This document shows positions 11,586-22,333 of a stretch of DNA of 64,000 nucleotides, piece by piece. The stretch is from Hysterangium stoloniferum. Its lineage: Eukaryota; Basidiomycota; Agaricomycetes; Hysterangiales; Hysterangiaceae. Both the position numbers and the translations under genes were made by a program. Position 1 is the first letter of the stretch; every line of letters starts with the position of its first letter. The notes under the pieces were generated by a model. It searched no databases and was not told the DNA's origin. It worked only from the letters and a program-made list of their open reading frames with translations. Location of the stretch: contig WHVD01000058.1 of NCBI GenBank assembly GCA_015178975.1, positions 474,459 through 538,458 on the forward strand, read 5' to 3'.

Positions 11586-13820
11586 ATGACGCACCCCTCC
11601 GATGTCGACTCAGATACTATTACTTCTCACCCTCCTCCACCAGAGCCAACTCCCACAAAAGATTTTGGATTTTTACCGATACCAAGCTCATGTCGATACA
11701 ATCCAGACAATCCGGTCCATTTTGGTTATGTTCGTATTATAGTGTTTGGGCTTGCAAGTACTTTCAGTAAGTTAATCGACTTTAGAGGTTGACACAAGTA
11801 TGCAACGCTGATGTTATGTCTTTCAGCGGGTAAGACCTTCATTCTTCCCTCCTATAGCCTTCACAGATTAGAAACGTTCTTCTGAGCTTCAACCCATCAC
11901 GATTTTTCCATCTTTTTTTCCTGACCCATAATGGTCATTATTGTCTGACCACTACCCAAATTTCCAGGAATGAACTTATATTACTGTCAACCACTTCTCG
12001 GTGAGCCTCTGGCAATGCCCCTAGATCTGCGTCATCAGTCTACTAATCCTCTGAGTAGTTCAACTTGCACTAGCATTCCGGGTTTCAGATTCAGAGGTAT
12101 CACGCATTCCTGCTCTCATTCAAGCAGGGTGAGCTTTTATAATCCATTATCAAAATCTGTCTAGTCTCACCTCTACTTCTCTTAGATATGCAATTGGTTT
12201 AGTTCTTCTCTCCCCACTGGGGGACATCGTACGGCGCCGTCAATTACTCCTCCTTTTTATGACCCTCACGTCTGCTCTCTCGATTGGATTGGCAATTACC
12301 AACTCTCTCCCGGCGTTTGAGGCTTTATCATTCATCGTGGGGACACTTTCTGTTACCCCACAGGTATGAATTACCCCGGATATATTAAGGGCAATTTTAT
12401 TTAAAAAATACCAGATTTTAATCCCATTGACTGCCGACCTTGCTCCACCTGCGAGACGTGCTTCATCAATCTCTATCGTTCTCGCTGGACTTCTCATGGG
12501 GGTTCTTCTTGCGCGTGTTCTTGCCGGAATTATTGCGCAGTTCTCAAGCTACAAAAATGTCTATTGGATGGGTGTCGGAGGTACGAATAGCGTTGAGATA
12601 TGAAAAAAAATCATCTCCAACTCATTTATGCTCTTGTGTGGTCAAAACAGGACAATTCCTACTCCTCATCGCCTTATACATCTTCTGCCCCGATACACCC
12701 CCTAAAAATAAGAACCTAGGCTATCTTTCGATCTTATTTACAATGGCGAAGCTCGCTGTCACCGAGCCTTTGCTCATTCAAGCCTGTCTTGTCAGCGTTG
12801 CGTCCGCGGCTGTCTTTAGCAGCTTTTGGGTCACGATGACGTTCTTATTAAGCGGCGCACCATATCATTATAACACGTGGGTGATCCATCCTCTCTTACT
12901 CTTTAGGGTGATGCCTCAATATAATTTTACCTCTTCAGCTTGGATATCGGTCTGTTCGGTTTAGTGGGTAAGTCTGTCAAACAAGTACTCCTACTGAAAG
13001 CTAAGGACGTTCTCCATTCACTTAGGAATGGTCGGTGTAGGAACAGCGCCCTTCATTGGACGCTTAATCGATGCATTGATACCCTGGATGGCGACTGTTA
13101 TCGCTACCATAATGATCCTAGTTTCCCAGGGAGTACAGTTTGGCGGAAGTACAATTAGCATTGGGGCAGTTATAGTAGCGACTTTTCGTAAGTGGAAGTG
13201 GTAAACTCATTCTGATCGTGTCAGCCTTGATTAATATGCTTCGTTTCACGGCAGTTCTTGATGTTGGCAGGCAATCGCAGCAGGTCTCGTTGACCACAGC
13301 TGTATATAGGTATGCACACTCACACCCTTTTCCTACATTGCCGTTTAAACAACGCTTTCGTAGTATTTCCCTCGAAGCTAGGGCACGGCTGAATGCGGTG
13401 CTCATTCTCTCCGTGAGTAATCTGCCAACGTTCCTTCACAGTCAATTATTTACTACTCCCGCAGATATTCCTGGTACGCTAATGTCCACTCCCCGCGGCC
13501 TTAATGTCACCTTTACTTTTTTTCTCTAGGGCCAAGTCATGGGTACCGCAGTCGGAACCCAGGTATTCCTCGCACATGGCTCACGCGCCGCGACCGGACT
13601 CAACCTCGCATGGTGTGGGTGGCAATTAGTCCTCCTATTCATCCGTGGACCCCATTGTTCGCGGCACACTTGGTTTGGGTGGGAAGGAGGCGCTGAGTTG
13701 AGGAAGGCTGCTGCCGAGACCCATACCCAGAAAGCGGAGACGCCTGAAATGCCTGTATCCACGAATGGCAGTGAAGGAATGGCGACGCCCGTGCCCGACC
13801 TGGAGAAAGGTGTCGATTGA
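11586..13820 (+). CDS. MFS transporter, probable drug or metabolite exporter
   Basis: Multi-exon gene for a membrane transporter of the major facilitator superfamily, expected to have about 12 helices in the plasma membrane. The N-terminus contains DFGFLPIPSSCRYNP, then NLYYCQPLL, RIPALIQAGYAIGL, and PLGDIVRRRQ (MFS motif A between helices 2 and 3). Later come FEALSFIVGTLSVTPQ, VLLARVLAGIIAQF, VTEPLLIQACLVS, IGRLIDALIPWMATV, LDVGRQSQQVSLTTAVY and GQVMGTAVGTQVF, ending in a polar tail. Exons I could place: 11586-11766, 11827-11829, 11968-12000, 12074-12128, 12186-12363, then from 12413. All joins keep frame. About five residues usual after QPLL are missing, so a further small exon may have been overlooked. 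The gene is divergent from the synthetase, which suggests export of its product, but the substrate is not shown by sequence. Confidence 0.85.
11827..11829 (+). other. Candidate 3-nt microexon (CGG) in the MFS gene
   Basis: Exon 1 ends ...ACT TTC A at 11766. The next AG at 11826 (TTTCAG) is followed by CGG and then GTAAGACC, a strong donor. The following exon starts at 11968 with GAATGAAC. Joined, this reads TFTGMNLYYCQPLL, the spacing usual for the family (TFTxxNLYYCQPLL). Skipping it keeps frame but gives TFRMNLYY, one residue short. Confidence 0.55.
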
Positions 13821-14540
13821 TTAGCGTGTTTTCCTCTTTAGCTATTCCTCCTAGACTACAGTTTTGGTCACTTGTTTTCATTAATTCATCAATTCAGCAT
13901 TGACCGCCACCTACTTCAAACTTTCCCGCGGCAAAAACTTCAAATCCAAGGCATCCTCGCTTTCAACACTTGCCATACCTAGGTATCCACCTTTCAGAGG
14001 CTTCTATCGGTAATAATTCCCCCAACTGACCCGAATGGCTCCCGGTCAGCGCCACGACTACAACTTAAAGCGTTCTACTGTCTCCTGACGTTAAAAAAAA
14101 AAAAATTGTTGACTACAGTATTGAGTTAAAAACGTTAATCTTCTTTGAATAAACTATGCCAGAAAGGCGTTTTTCCCAGCCACTTCCTGTCTAACAATAC
14201 AAATTGCAATAATGGCCCAGATCAACGTAACAATTCCAATATGTCCCGCTGCGATTAAGAGGAAAGTTTCAATAGACATACATGTTAGTGCGTGGACATG
14301 CAACTGGCTGTAAATGATCCAATTTGACTATCAGACACCCAATTTGAACAGTTCAGTAATCCTCCATGAACTGTAATGTCAACAGAGAGATAGAGTTTCT
14401 AATTGTAAGACCAAAGTTATGTGGTATGACACGGTTCCTGCAATCAGCAATCATGACAGCTTGATTGTTCTCCTACCAAGCTATAATACTAAAAGCAATG
14501 AAGAATTGAGAACATATATATTCCAGAAAAATAATTTGAG
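13821..14540. other. Intergenic DNA after the MFS gene
   Basis: No domain-bearing frame. An A-run lies at about 14094-14105. Nothing else recognised. Confidence 0.5.
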
Positions 14541-14559
14541 TGCTTGATTTGCCTTTATT

Positions 14560-15040
14560 TCCATGCGCCCTCACAAAAGAGGCTGTCAACTTCCATCCCC
14601 CCGTCTTCCACTCCACCGTTTCGTGGGCCCTTGAGCCCGCGAAGGTACGCTCTCTGAACCTTTGGCGCAAGGAGTGGCTCTGCCTCCCCCACACCAACGC
14701 TGCCACCATTTCACGCCACAAACAGCCCTCCCTGCACCTTTCGAAGTTTCACAAGGAATACGGAGGGTCCCGCCACACCCGCATCATCCAGGCCATCACG
14801 GGCTATGGCGCTTACTACCACCAATTTCATCCCAACCTCCCCTCGTCCTGCCCCTGTGGCACATAAGCCGTTCAGTCCCCGCCTCCACATATTATCGGAG
14901 TGCCCTCTCTACGAGGAACACTGCCGGCTCCTACTCGACACCGCTCAGGACCTGTCCCCCTCCGCCATCTCAGAACCCACAAAGGGCTCACCGCTCTAGC
15001 GAAGTTCATCGATGCTTCCAATGCCTTTGGCAAGTCGTAA
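14560..15040 (+). pseudogene. C-terminal fragment of a non-LTR retrotransposon pol
   Basis: Two frames in succession, broken by a frameshift near 14865, read WRKEWLCLPHTNAATISRH, LHLSKFHKEYGGSRHTRI, AITGYGAYYHQF and SSCPCG, then LSECPLYEEHCRLL and TKGLTALAKFIDASNAFG-like residues. This resembles the tail of fungal Tad-like LINE polyproteins (CPCG plus ECPLYEEH zinc-knuckle-like end). The reverse transcriptase and endonuclease parts are absent. An A-rich tract at about 15205 may be the old 3' tail. The element is 5'-truncated and dead. Confidence 0.7.
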
Positions 15041-15539
15041 CCTCCTGGTTTTTGTCTCTTCCTCCCTTCCTTCCCCCTCCCCCACCCTCATACCCACACC
15101 CACTCGCCTCAGCATCTACATACATTTCTCTACCTACCATTAGGGTCCCTGTTCCCAAAAGCTATGTATCTTAGTTGTGCGACGCGGTATATAAATGTAT
15201 TTTTAAAAAAAAATGAGGTCACATGACAATACCCTCAAAACAAGCTGGCACTCCTGTCTTTTTGTCACTACAATCTGGTGAGCAACATCATAGTTGTTAA
15301 AATTAGAGACATAGTTCTATTAAAATACTAGTTAAGATAGTTAGTATCAATCACTACATATAAAACCCAGCTAATTGTACATACCTCTCAGTGAGTGGTA
15401 ACTCCACTGAGAGATTATGCTAGTGCATGCTAAGCTAAAATGCCTCGTATGTCCATGTTCCTTATAGGTGCTTTAGCCAGTTACTATGTTCTTGATTACA
15501 TATCATGCTAGTTTAATACTTTTATTTCAACACCCTCCC

Positions 15540-17350
15540 TTAATTGGAATGTAGCCCAACAAGATGTGAGAATGCTTTGACCTGTTGCCTGGTGAGTGAT
15601 TTTGTGAACATATCTGTGGGATTATCATCTGTGGGGATATAATGGATTGATACCAATCACTTGTTCATCACATCATGGATAAACTGGTATTGGATATCAA
15701 TATGTTTCATATGTGCATGAAATTCATTGTTCTTGACAATAGTGATTGCAAATTGATTATCACAATGAATCATAATAGGACATATGAGGGGGCAGGTTTT
15801 TCAGCCAGGAATATGCATATCCAAAGTGCCTCCTTTGTAGCATGAGTGGCAGCTATGTATTCTGCTTCTGTCATTGACAGTGCAGCAATGGGCTTCTTCT
15901 TTGAGCTCCAGGAGATGGCACCTCCATCTATCATGAAGACAAAGCCTGAAATCAAGTGCTGGTGCTCCTGTGATCCCCAATCCACATTGGTGAAACCCTC
16001 CAATGCATTTGATGAATTGCTTCATCTGTTTCCGAGTATTAGCCACTGATCTCTAGTTCCTTTCAGGTACCTAAATACTCTTTTTACAGCTTCCCAATGT
16101 GGGTGTCCAGGATTTTGCATAAACTGTGCAACTAGGGATATGGTGAACATTGTGTCTGGATGAGTAACAAGCACTGTATACATTAATGAGCCTATGACCT
16201 CTCAATAGGGGACATTCTGCATATCTTCAAACTGCTGGGATGTACTAGGTGATTGGGAGATGGAGAGATGGAGGTGTGGGTCTAATGGTGTCATTAGTGG
16301 TTTTGCATCTTGTAGGGCAAAATGTGCTATGATTTTGTCAATGTATGAACATTGGGAAAATGATATTGTTCTTTGGTGTGATTCCTTTTGACTTTGGATC
16401 CCTAAGAGCCATTTCTGCTCTGCTAAGTCTTTTATCTTGAATTCAACATGCATGCAATTGGTCCTTGAATGTCATTATAGCAATTTCGAATTTCTCGCTA
16501 GTATCATATCATTGACAGTGACAGTGACAATTAGCATGTCCTCATCCATGTACCTATAAAATACAGCATGTTTAACTTGGCACATCATGAATCTGATCCT
16601 GAACATAACACTACATCGGTGTTCATACCATTCTCAGCCAGCCTGTTTTAGTCTGTATATTGCACATTTGAGCAGACAAACCATATGCTCCTTTCCTGGG
16701 ACCTCAAGACCTTTTGCAATTGCGAGGAGCCAGTGTGATTTTGATCATGTGGAGAACAAAGGGAGTTTATATTTGCCAAGCAGTTGGAACAAAGGAGAGT
16801 TTAACTCAATTGTGGACCATCTAACAGATTCTATATCATTTTGTAATTCCATCAAATTCAGGGATGTGAATGGGATTTTAAATTGATTGATTACACACAT
16901 GTTCTATGTGATGTTAAATCCTGCAACCACATCTGGGAGTTTTGTGGATTTTTAATTGGATCATCCTCTGAAAAGTCACAGGAAATATAAGGGATACAGA
17001 ATCCCACTGGACTATACAAAATTGAAGGAGTTTATATTTCATGATATGGTTGATGCTTAAAAGATCCTATGTACACCTGATCACCCTCCACCTATCTTTT
17101 GGATCCTTAACCAATTTTAAATCTTATAAGGATCCAATAGGTATTATTGGAGTTTATACATATAAGATGAGACTCTATATACTGAATAGTATGAACAAAG
17201 GAATATGAAACAAAGGACACAATGGGAAAGGTAAACAACAATGGAAGGTAGTACAAGGGGACTGTGGTCCTTTGCATTGCTAAAAGTAGCTGTGCCACTT
17301 GATCACATGGTCCTGGAGTTGGTTGTCCATGATTCTCAAATTCCAACACT
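15540..17350 (-). mobile_element. Copia-like retrotransposon remnant with RT end, RNase H and LTR
   Basis: On the minus strand, 16453-16202 reads FKIKDLAEQKWLLGIQSQ and YIDKIIAHFALQDAKPL, the C-terminal part of a Copia reverse transcriptase. Then 16003-15770 reads NVDWGSQEHQH, GAISWSSKKKPIAALSMTEA and YIAATHATKEALW, the RNase H with its TEAEY motif. Stops and frameshifts break the rest up to about 16900. An LTR start, TGTTGGAATTTGAG, lies at 17350 reading leftward. The element has no intact gene. Confidence 0.75.
17185..17350 (-). repeat. LTR end, copy 1 of a ~165-bp repeat
   Basis: Nearly the same sequence recurs in the same orientation at 19002-19168. Both start TGTTGGAATTTGAG on the minus strand and share GATCACxTxGTCC and the tract CAATGGGAAAGGTAAACAAC. 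This copy marks the LTR of the Copia remnant to its left. Confidence 0.8.
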
Positions 17351-17599
17351 CCTCCTCAGCATAGACAACAGCTAATGAGCTCCTCCTCATGCGTGGGAGT
17401 CTTCATTACCATAGATCGAAGAAACCATGAAATCGGACAATTTCAGGAGGCGTAAGGCGAAACTGCTTCCCTGAACAGTTCCCACAAAAATGATAGGTCA
17501 TGGCTAATTGTCGCTTGAGGATTCGGCAATAGTCTTTACTCCCTGCTAATTTCCTATATTTCTTTTGTCTCTCCGCTCCTTCCTTGCTCAAAGTTGCTC

Positions 17600-17944
17600 A
17601 ACGAGCTGATAGTGTTGTTTGATATACACGACACGGCGAGAAACACAGGGGTCAAATATGTTCAGGGTAAGGTAAAGGGTCTAGGGGCGAAGACCGAAAA
17701 TAAGGTGAACCTCGACGAGAAAATCGACGAGGCAGGCCCGCATATGCCACCGAATCTCGGGCTGCTGATCCATGGAGGTGGCAAAGGACATTGTGCATTG
17801 CTCCATGTCGTGCATGTACCCCAAGATATCGTATCGATACTCCTCCTCGAGGAGACGCGTATCTCTGACCTGTGAGAGAAACTGGGATTCGCGTACTCGT
17901 TTGAGCTCTGGAGCAGCTGGTGTACGACGAAAAGGCGGAGCCAA
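17600..17944 (-). pseudogene. B-type cyclin pseudogene, cyclin-box N-terminal part
   Basis: Reading leftward from 17944: PELKRVRESQFLSQVRD, RLLEEEYRYDILGYMHDME, IRWHMRACLVDFLVEVHL and FGLRP. This is the start of the cyclin box of mitotic cyclins (MRxxLVDWLVEVH). The next codon is TAG where family members have Glu of RPETLYL, and the frame then goes on as TLYLTLNIFDPCVSRRVVY until it ends near 17600. The gene is broken by a nonsense codon and lacks the middle of the box. Confidence 0.75.
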
Positions 17945-18039
17945 GCAAGCCAGGAACTGGCGATCTGCGGGCCTTTGCTACATTGCGCATCGGTGTGCTA
18001 ATGTACGAGAGCGGTGAACGGTTGTACATCGTGACCGTG

Positions 18040-18440
18040 GAAAGGTGTAATAGGGGGAACAATAGGAAGTGGTTGGCGAACAAAGCGACGGCCCTCGAGA
18101 TAAAATTGGAGGATATGGGTCGAAGCTTGGGAATGAATAGAAGGCGAAAAAATATTTTTTTGCAAGGGTCTCAGAGTAAGCTCATGCGAATGTGCTGCGA
18201 GATTATTATCGAGGAGTTCCACGATCTGCAACGCTTCATCTGTTTCTTACACTGCTTTCCGCCCGTAAAGCGCGCCAAGAGGAGCGCGCTTTTTGCAATT
18301 GCGGAAGGGGTATACTTTGCAAATTCCCGGTAGAAAAGTGTAATTTCCATTAGGAATCGAGTGACGCTCTGGGTCTTGTGTCCTCCATTACAGACTCGCA
18401 GGACGCGAGGCGGAGCCAAGCCTCTGCAGTGGGGTGTCCT
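18040..18440 (-). pseudogene. B-type cyclin pseudogene, C-terminal part
   Basis: Pieces in three minus-strand frames read GHPTAEAWLRLASC, then RFLMEITLFYREFAKYTPSA and ALLLARFTGGKQ, then LQIVELLDNNLAAHSHEL, THILQFYLEGRRF and RQPLPIVPP. This is the second half of a mitotic cyclin, disrupted by at least two frameshifts. It lies upstream, in the reading direction, of the fragment holding the first half, so the two halves are in permuted order. Confidence 0.7.
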
Positions 18441-18519
18441 ACAATCCAAATTGGATTATTCCTCCAAAATCTGCAACTAGTAGGGGCTTCGGCCTCTGTG
18501 AATGCATCTTGTGATCAAT

Positions 18520-18690
18520 ACTTGCTTATCTAGACATGAAGGACGTTTCCAACACCACCGCATCAAAGGCAGCTCGTTTGACCATCTATACCAAGAAACG
18601 CTCCTCAGCCACCGTGCGCGAGGGTATTGTAGTGGCGAGGGATGGTCCCTCGAGGGGCGAGCATGGGTCTTCGATGCTGTACAAAGACCC
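18520..18690 (+). pseudogene. Possible cyclin N-terminal fragment, opposite strand
   Basis: The plus strand reads DVSNTTASKAARLTIYTKK and SSATVREGIVVARDG before a stop. Fungal B-type cyclins often carry an ALGDVSN-like segment near the N-terminus, and two other cyclin fragments lie next door. The match is short and low in complexity, so this is only suggestive. Confidence 0.3.
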
Positions 18691-19001
18691 GAGGTGGTGA
18701 TCGACACCACGTGTAAGAACAATGAGCCCTAAAAAAAAAGAATGTTGGGGCGAAGAGCATTCTGAAGGTGAATATGCAGCCTGTGCAGAAAGTTGATTCA
18801 ATTAGGGTACGAGTATGATTGGGTCTTGAGACTTGAAAACACGATTAGACGGTGTTTCGTCACCCATATTATAAGGCGTCACCGGGGCCTATAACCTATT
18901 AGAAATCAAGACCTAGTAGCATATTTCAGTCTTGTATTAGTGTGTAACGGACTAAGGTGTAAAGGTGCTTGAGCTACTATATATATAATAAAGACAACAA
19001 T

Positions 19002-19168
19002 GAATAGTATGAACAAAGGAATACGAAACAAAGGACACAATGGGAAAGGTAAACAACAATGGGAGGTAGCACAAGGGGACTGTGGTCCTTTGCGTTGCTA
19101 AAAGTAGCTGTGCCACTCGATCACCTAGTCCCGGAGTTGGTTGTCCATGATGCTCAAATTCCAACACA
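19002..19168 (-). repeat. LTR fragment, copy 2
   Basis: Second copy of the repeat at 17185-17350, with substitutions such as CTAGTCCCGG for ATGGTCCTGG. It begins TGTTGGAATTTGAGC at 19168 on the minus strand and is truncated around 18990. No internal retrotransposon sequence accompanies it. Confidence 0.8.
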
Positions 19169-22084
19169 GGCCGCTACAAGAGACTGGTAAATACATCAAT
19201 GTATCTATGTAAGGAGATGGTGGGTGGGAGAGAAAAATTGCAGCTGCGAATACTGCAAGCCTGTTGTGAGATAATGTGAAGGAACAGAGACAAGGAGAAA
19301 AGAGAGCGCTTGTGCGAGGAAACATCAAATGTGACAGTGAACGGAGTTCCGTTCCCAAAAGAACACGGACAAAGTGCCTGTGTCCGAACTCACATCATGG
19401 GCGCCAGTGGAGAATCCGATCAACTTTACCTCCCGGGGGGGAAAGGTAGAAACACCATTTCCCTGCACAAAGCAAGTCTCCAACCTGCGACAATACGCAC
19501 TCTTATGGGAGCAGCAGATTAAACTCAAATATCGCTACATCGTAAATAGGTCTTTTTGTGAGAATACGGTTTTTCTATTACTCTTTGTTATTTGTACTTG
19601 AAATGCCCCTCATATTATGGCTAAACACAGATAAATTTATTATCATGCCGTATGTCATATACAGATGGACTAGAGTCGTCACCATACCGTCTGGTGGTCT
19701 CAAACACCGTATATGGCCGTATCCGTACATGGTGCCAACCCCTACCTAAAAGACGGGGCTGGTAAAACACTATTCCTAATAATCACCACGGTTAAACCAC
19801 AGTGCAATTCCTCTGTCTGGATCCTTTACATAAAAGCTATACACCTGAACTTGACAGAGCCAAAAATATGCGTTTCTTCGTCATGCTCACAGGTCTATCT
19901 GATACTGCATGGCTTGGGAATATCCATGCGTCTTGACCGATTCGCAAGCATCTGAGATACCTCGTGGAAGAGGGTGTAAAGGGACCAATGCACCTGGTTA
20001 ACCGCAGATTAACAAACACAATTGAGTACGATACCCTCCCAAGCTACTCAGAGGTGACGCCTTGACAACGATTGGCTCGCCTTATCTGGAGACTGTATCG
20101 CGACGCTCTGGTTTTGATGGGGGATGTAGACGAGTTTAAACGAGCTGTTATTCAAAACTTTAAACCGTTGAAGAACGGTAAATTTATTCAATCAACTATG
20201 CGGTTCATTTCAGTCCACAAGGCAAAATTGTTATAAACGCAACAAGCCCTCAAGACTCTTGATAACTTTTAGTGATTTCGGGATGGTTCGTGCTTCTCCC
20301 TACTTGGCCTCAATTTTAAGAAGCCTTGCCTTGTTGATTCTCTTGTTCGTGAATGCCAATACTTACCATGTCCTTCTCGTCGTGTTCCGCCTGCGGTAAT
20401 CGGGGAATAAGTTCATTTCAACATGCACGCACTTCCTTATGTGCTCATTTTTAATACCTCGACTCTTACTTGGCTTATTTTGCTTTTGAGCGCACGCACT
20501 TCATCGTTCGGTTACGATCTTGTCCTCTCAATTAAATCGCGGGGAACCCATTCCAGAAACCCTACGAAATGACATCAGGTTCCACAGGCTAAATTCGCTT
20601 TCCTTTGCCTTTATTTCTCGTATCTGACGTGTTCATCTTCTACATCAGAAGCTTTACCCTCATTCTTGTGGTAGACCAAGAACTCAGAACAGCGGCCTGA
20701 CCTCATGTCGGACCATTCATCCGAGTTAGTGGAAAGGGCATGTTCATGAAGGGTGTAAGCCGCCACCTTACCACATATGCCACCATTCCCAACTACTCTC
20801 TTTGTTCGACTATTCAAGCATTCCTTGTGCCGCCACTCAATTATCCTTGACCATTGTTCTCCCTTTCCTGCCACATCTTCCTTGTCTTCAGACACCTTTT
20901 GTTACCACAATCTTATTGTTCCAAGCAGATACATACGTATACATTCCACAGTGATAAGAGGGGAATCTTTTCGACCATAAATCCTTTTCCGACTCTTCCC
21001 TAGGGAGCCTCACATTCATCTTGTATCATACAGCAGAACCGTTCCGAACTGGCACTGACAAGTTGTTTGGCACTATCCCAACCAAACCCAGACTGCTTTC
21101 TTCAACTCTTTTTATTATTTCGTAGTTATATTAACTTTCACTTTATTAAATCGAGGATGAATCTAATCCTTCATCGTTTGGGGCTTCTTCATATACAAAA
21201 TTTCTTATCAAAATGTTCTTCTAATTGACTATTTTGAAAAATAGACATCACTTAAATAATTACAATTAGAACAAGATTTTGAAATAAATTTAAAGGATTA
21301 CATCTTTTCACAATATTTTATAAATTCAGGGAGAAGAAGTGGAGGATGTTGACTATAGATGAAGGCTAATTTTATAAATCAAGTAGTTTACAGAATTAAA
21401 GGCTAATGATAATTCGGTGCCTAACATTTAACGTTAATCATATTTAGTTAAATGTTAGCCTCGAAGAATGCCAGATTATGCAGATGCTTATCGGTTCGGA
21501 TAATAAAAGGCCCAAATATTCTTTAGAGTATTCACTTGATTGAGTTTTCAATAGTCAATTAATAGTTATGATCTTGTAAGAAATTACTTCGATATATTGC
21601 AACCTACAGTCTGATAATTTGCTAACGAATAGGAAGTTATAATGCCCAACTGTATAATAAAAAGAGATGAAAACATATATCCAAGAACCGGCCCTTGTAA
21701 AGCGGGGTATGCATTGCTTCGTATTATTTGGTGCCTTTGTCGCTGGGTAATTCTTCTCCACAACTGTCGAGACTGAGGGCTTCCAACTCGGCTTGATTGC
21801 CCAACTTCTTCTGCTCCTGTAGGACCATGTGAAGGTCTCATCCTCCTCGAAGAACCGCTTGGCATTATGGTTGGGACCAGAAAAGGCAAGTTTCGGGTGT
21901 ACCAGGAAGAGCGCCCCTCTACTTTGCCCCAACAAAATGGACTTCCAGAGGTCACTTTTGATTTGGTGGGGAACAGTTTGAAAAATGATTGCTTCCAGGC
22001 TGGAAGCACATTCGATACATTTGGTCGGGATCGGTCTGTAAGTAGTGTGAATATTTCCGGTCATTTGGGCCGAGTGCACTCTGA
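19169..22084. other. Gene-poor, AT-rich intergenic DNA
   Basis: No recognisable gene. Short frames at 19310-19528 and 20611-20980 overlap on both strands and show no domain. The stretch 21150-21560 is very AT-rich. A 220-codon minus-strand frame (21555-22217) is listed separately. Confidence 0.5.
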
Positions 22085-22217
22085 GTGATAGAATCATTAG
22101 AAGCACAGGAAAAACCGTTGCACAATAAAGGAATGACCGGCAGGCCGCATTGAGTACTTGGTGGGAAATGGATATATATGATCGAAAATCCACCGAATGA
22201 CCAGGGGAAATATGCAA
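21555..22217 (-). CDS. Hypothetical 220-codon open frame, doubtful
   Basis: An uninterrupted frame lying 117 bp beyond the Fab1 stop codon, on the same strand. It has several internal methionines and no motif I recognise. Its first part overlaps a stretch (22085-22310) that recurs, inverted and not open in the same way, at 30490-30668, which argues against coding there. A second long frame overlaps it at 21584-22009. It may be the Fab1 3' untranslated region or chance. Confidence 0.2.
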   Translation of the reverse strand: MHISPGHSVDFRSYISISHQVLNAACRSFLYCATVFPVLLMILSLRVHSAQMTGNIHTTYRPIPTKCIECASSLEAIIFQTVPHQIKSDLWKSILLGQSRGALFLVHPKLAFSGPNHNAKRFFEEDETFTWSYRSRRSWAIKPSWKPSVSTVVEKNYPATKAPNNTKQCIPRFTRAGSWIYVFISFYYTVGHYNFLFVSKLSDCRLQYIEVISYKIITIN

Positions 22218-22310
22218 GGATGCGACGATGGAAGTGTGTATGAAACAATAATGCTGTACTTATACAATGCGAAAATGAATCTAAAATCGAAAAAACGGGT
22301 CGGGTGAAAG
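22085..22310. repeat. Fab1 3'-flank repeat, copy 1
   Basis: Read on the minus strand, this flank (CGCATTGTATAAGTACAGCA, TTGTTTCAT, CCAAGTACTC) is similar to the plus strand at 30490-30668 (CGCATTGTACGAGTACAGCA, TTGTTTCATC). Similarity fades at GTGCAA on one side. Confidence 0.65.
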
Positions 22311-22333
22311 ATCGACACGCGGTATCAAATAGG

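Noticed and set aside
20611-20980. Overlapping 94-codon minus and 67-codon plus frames
   Set aside because: No domain, no exon partners, and the two overlap; chance is the simplest explanation.
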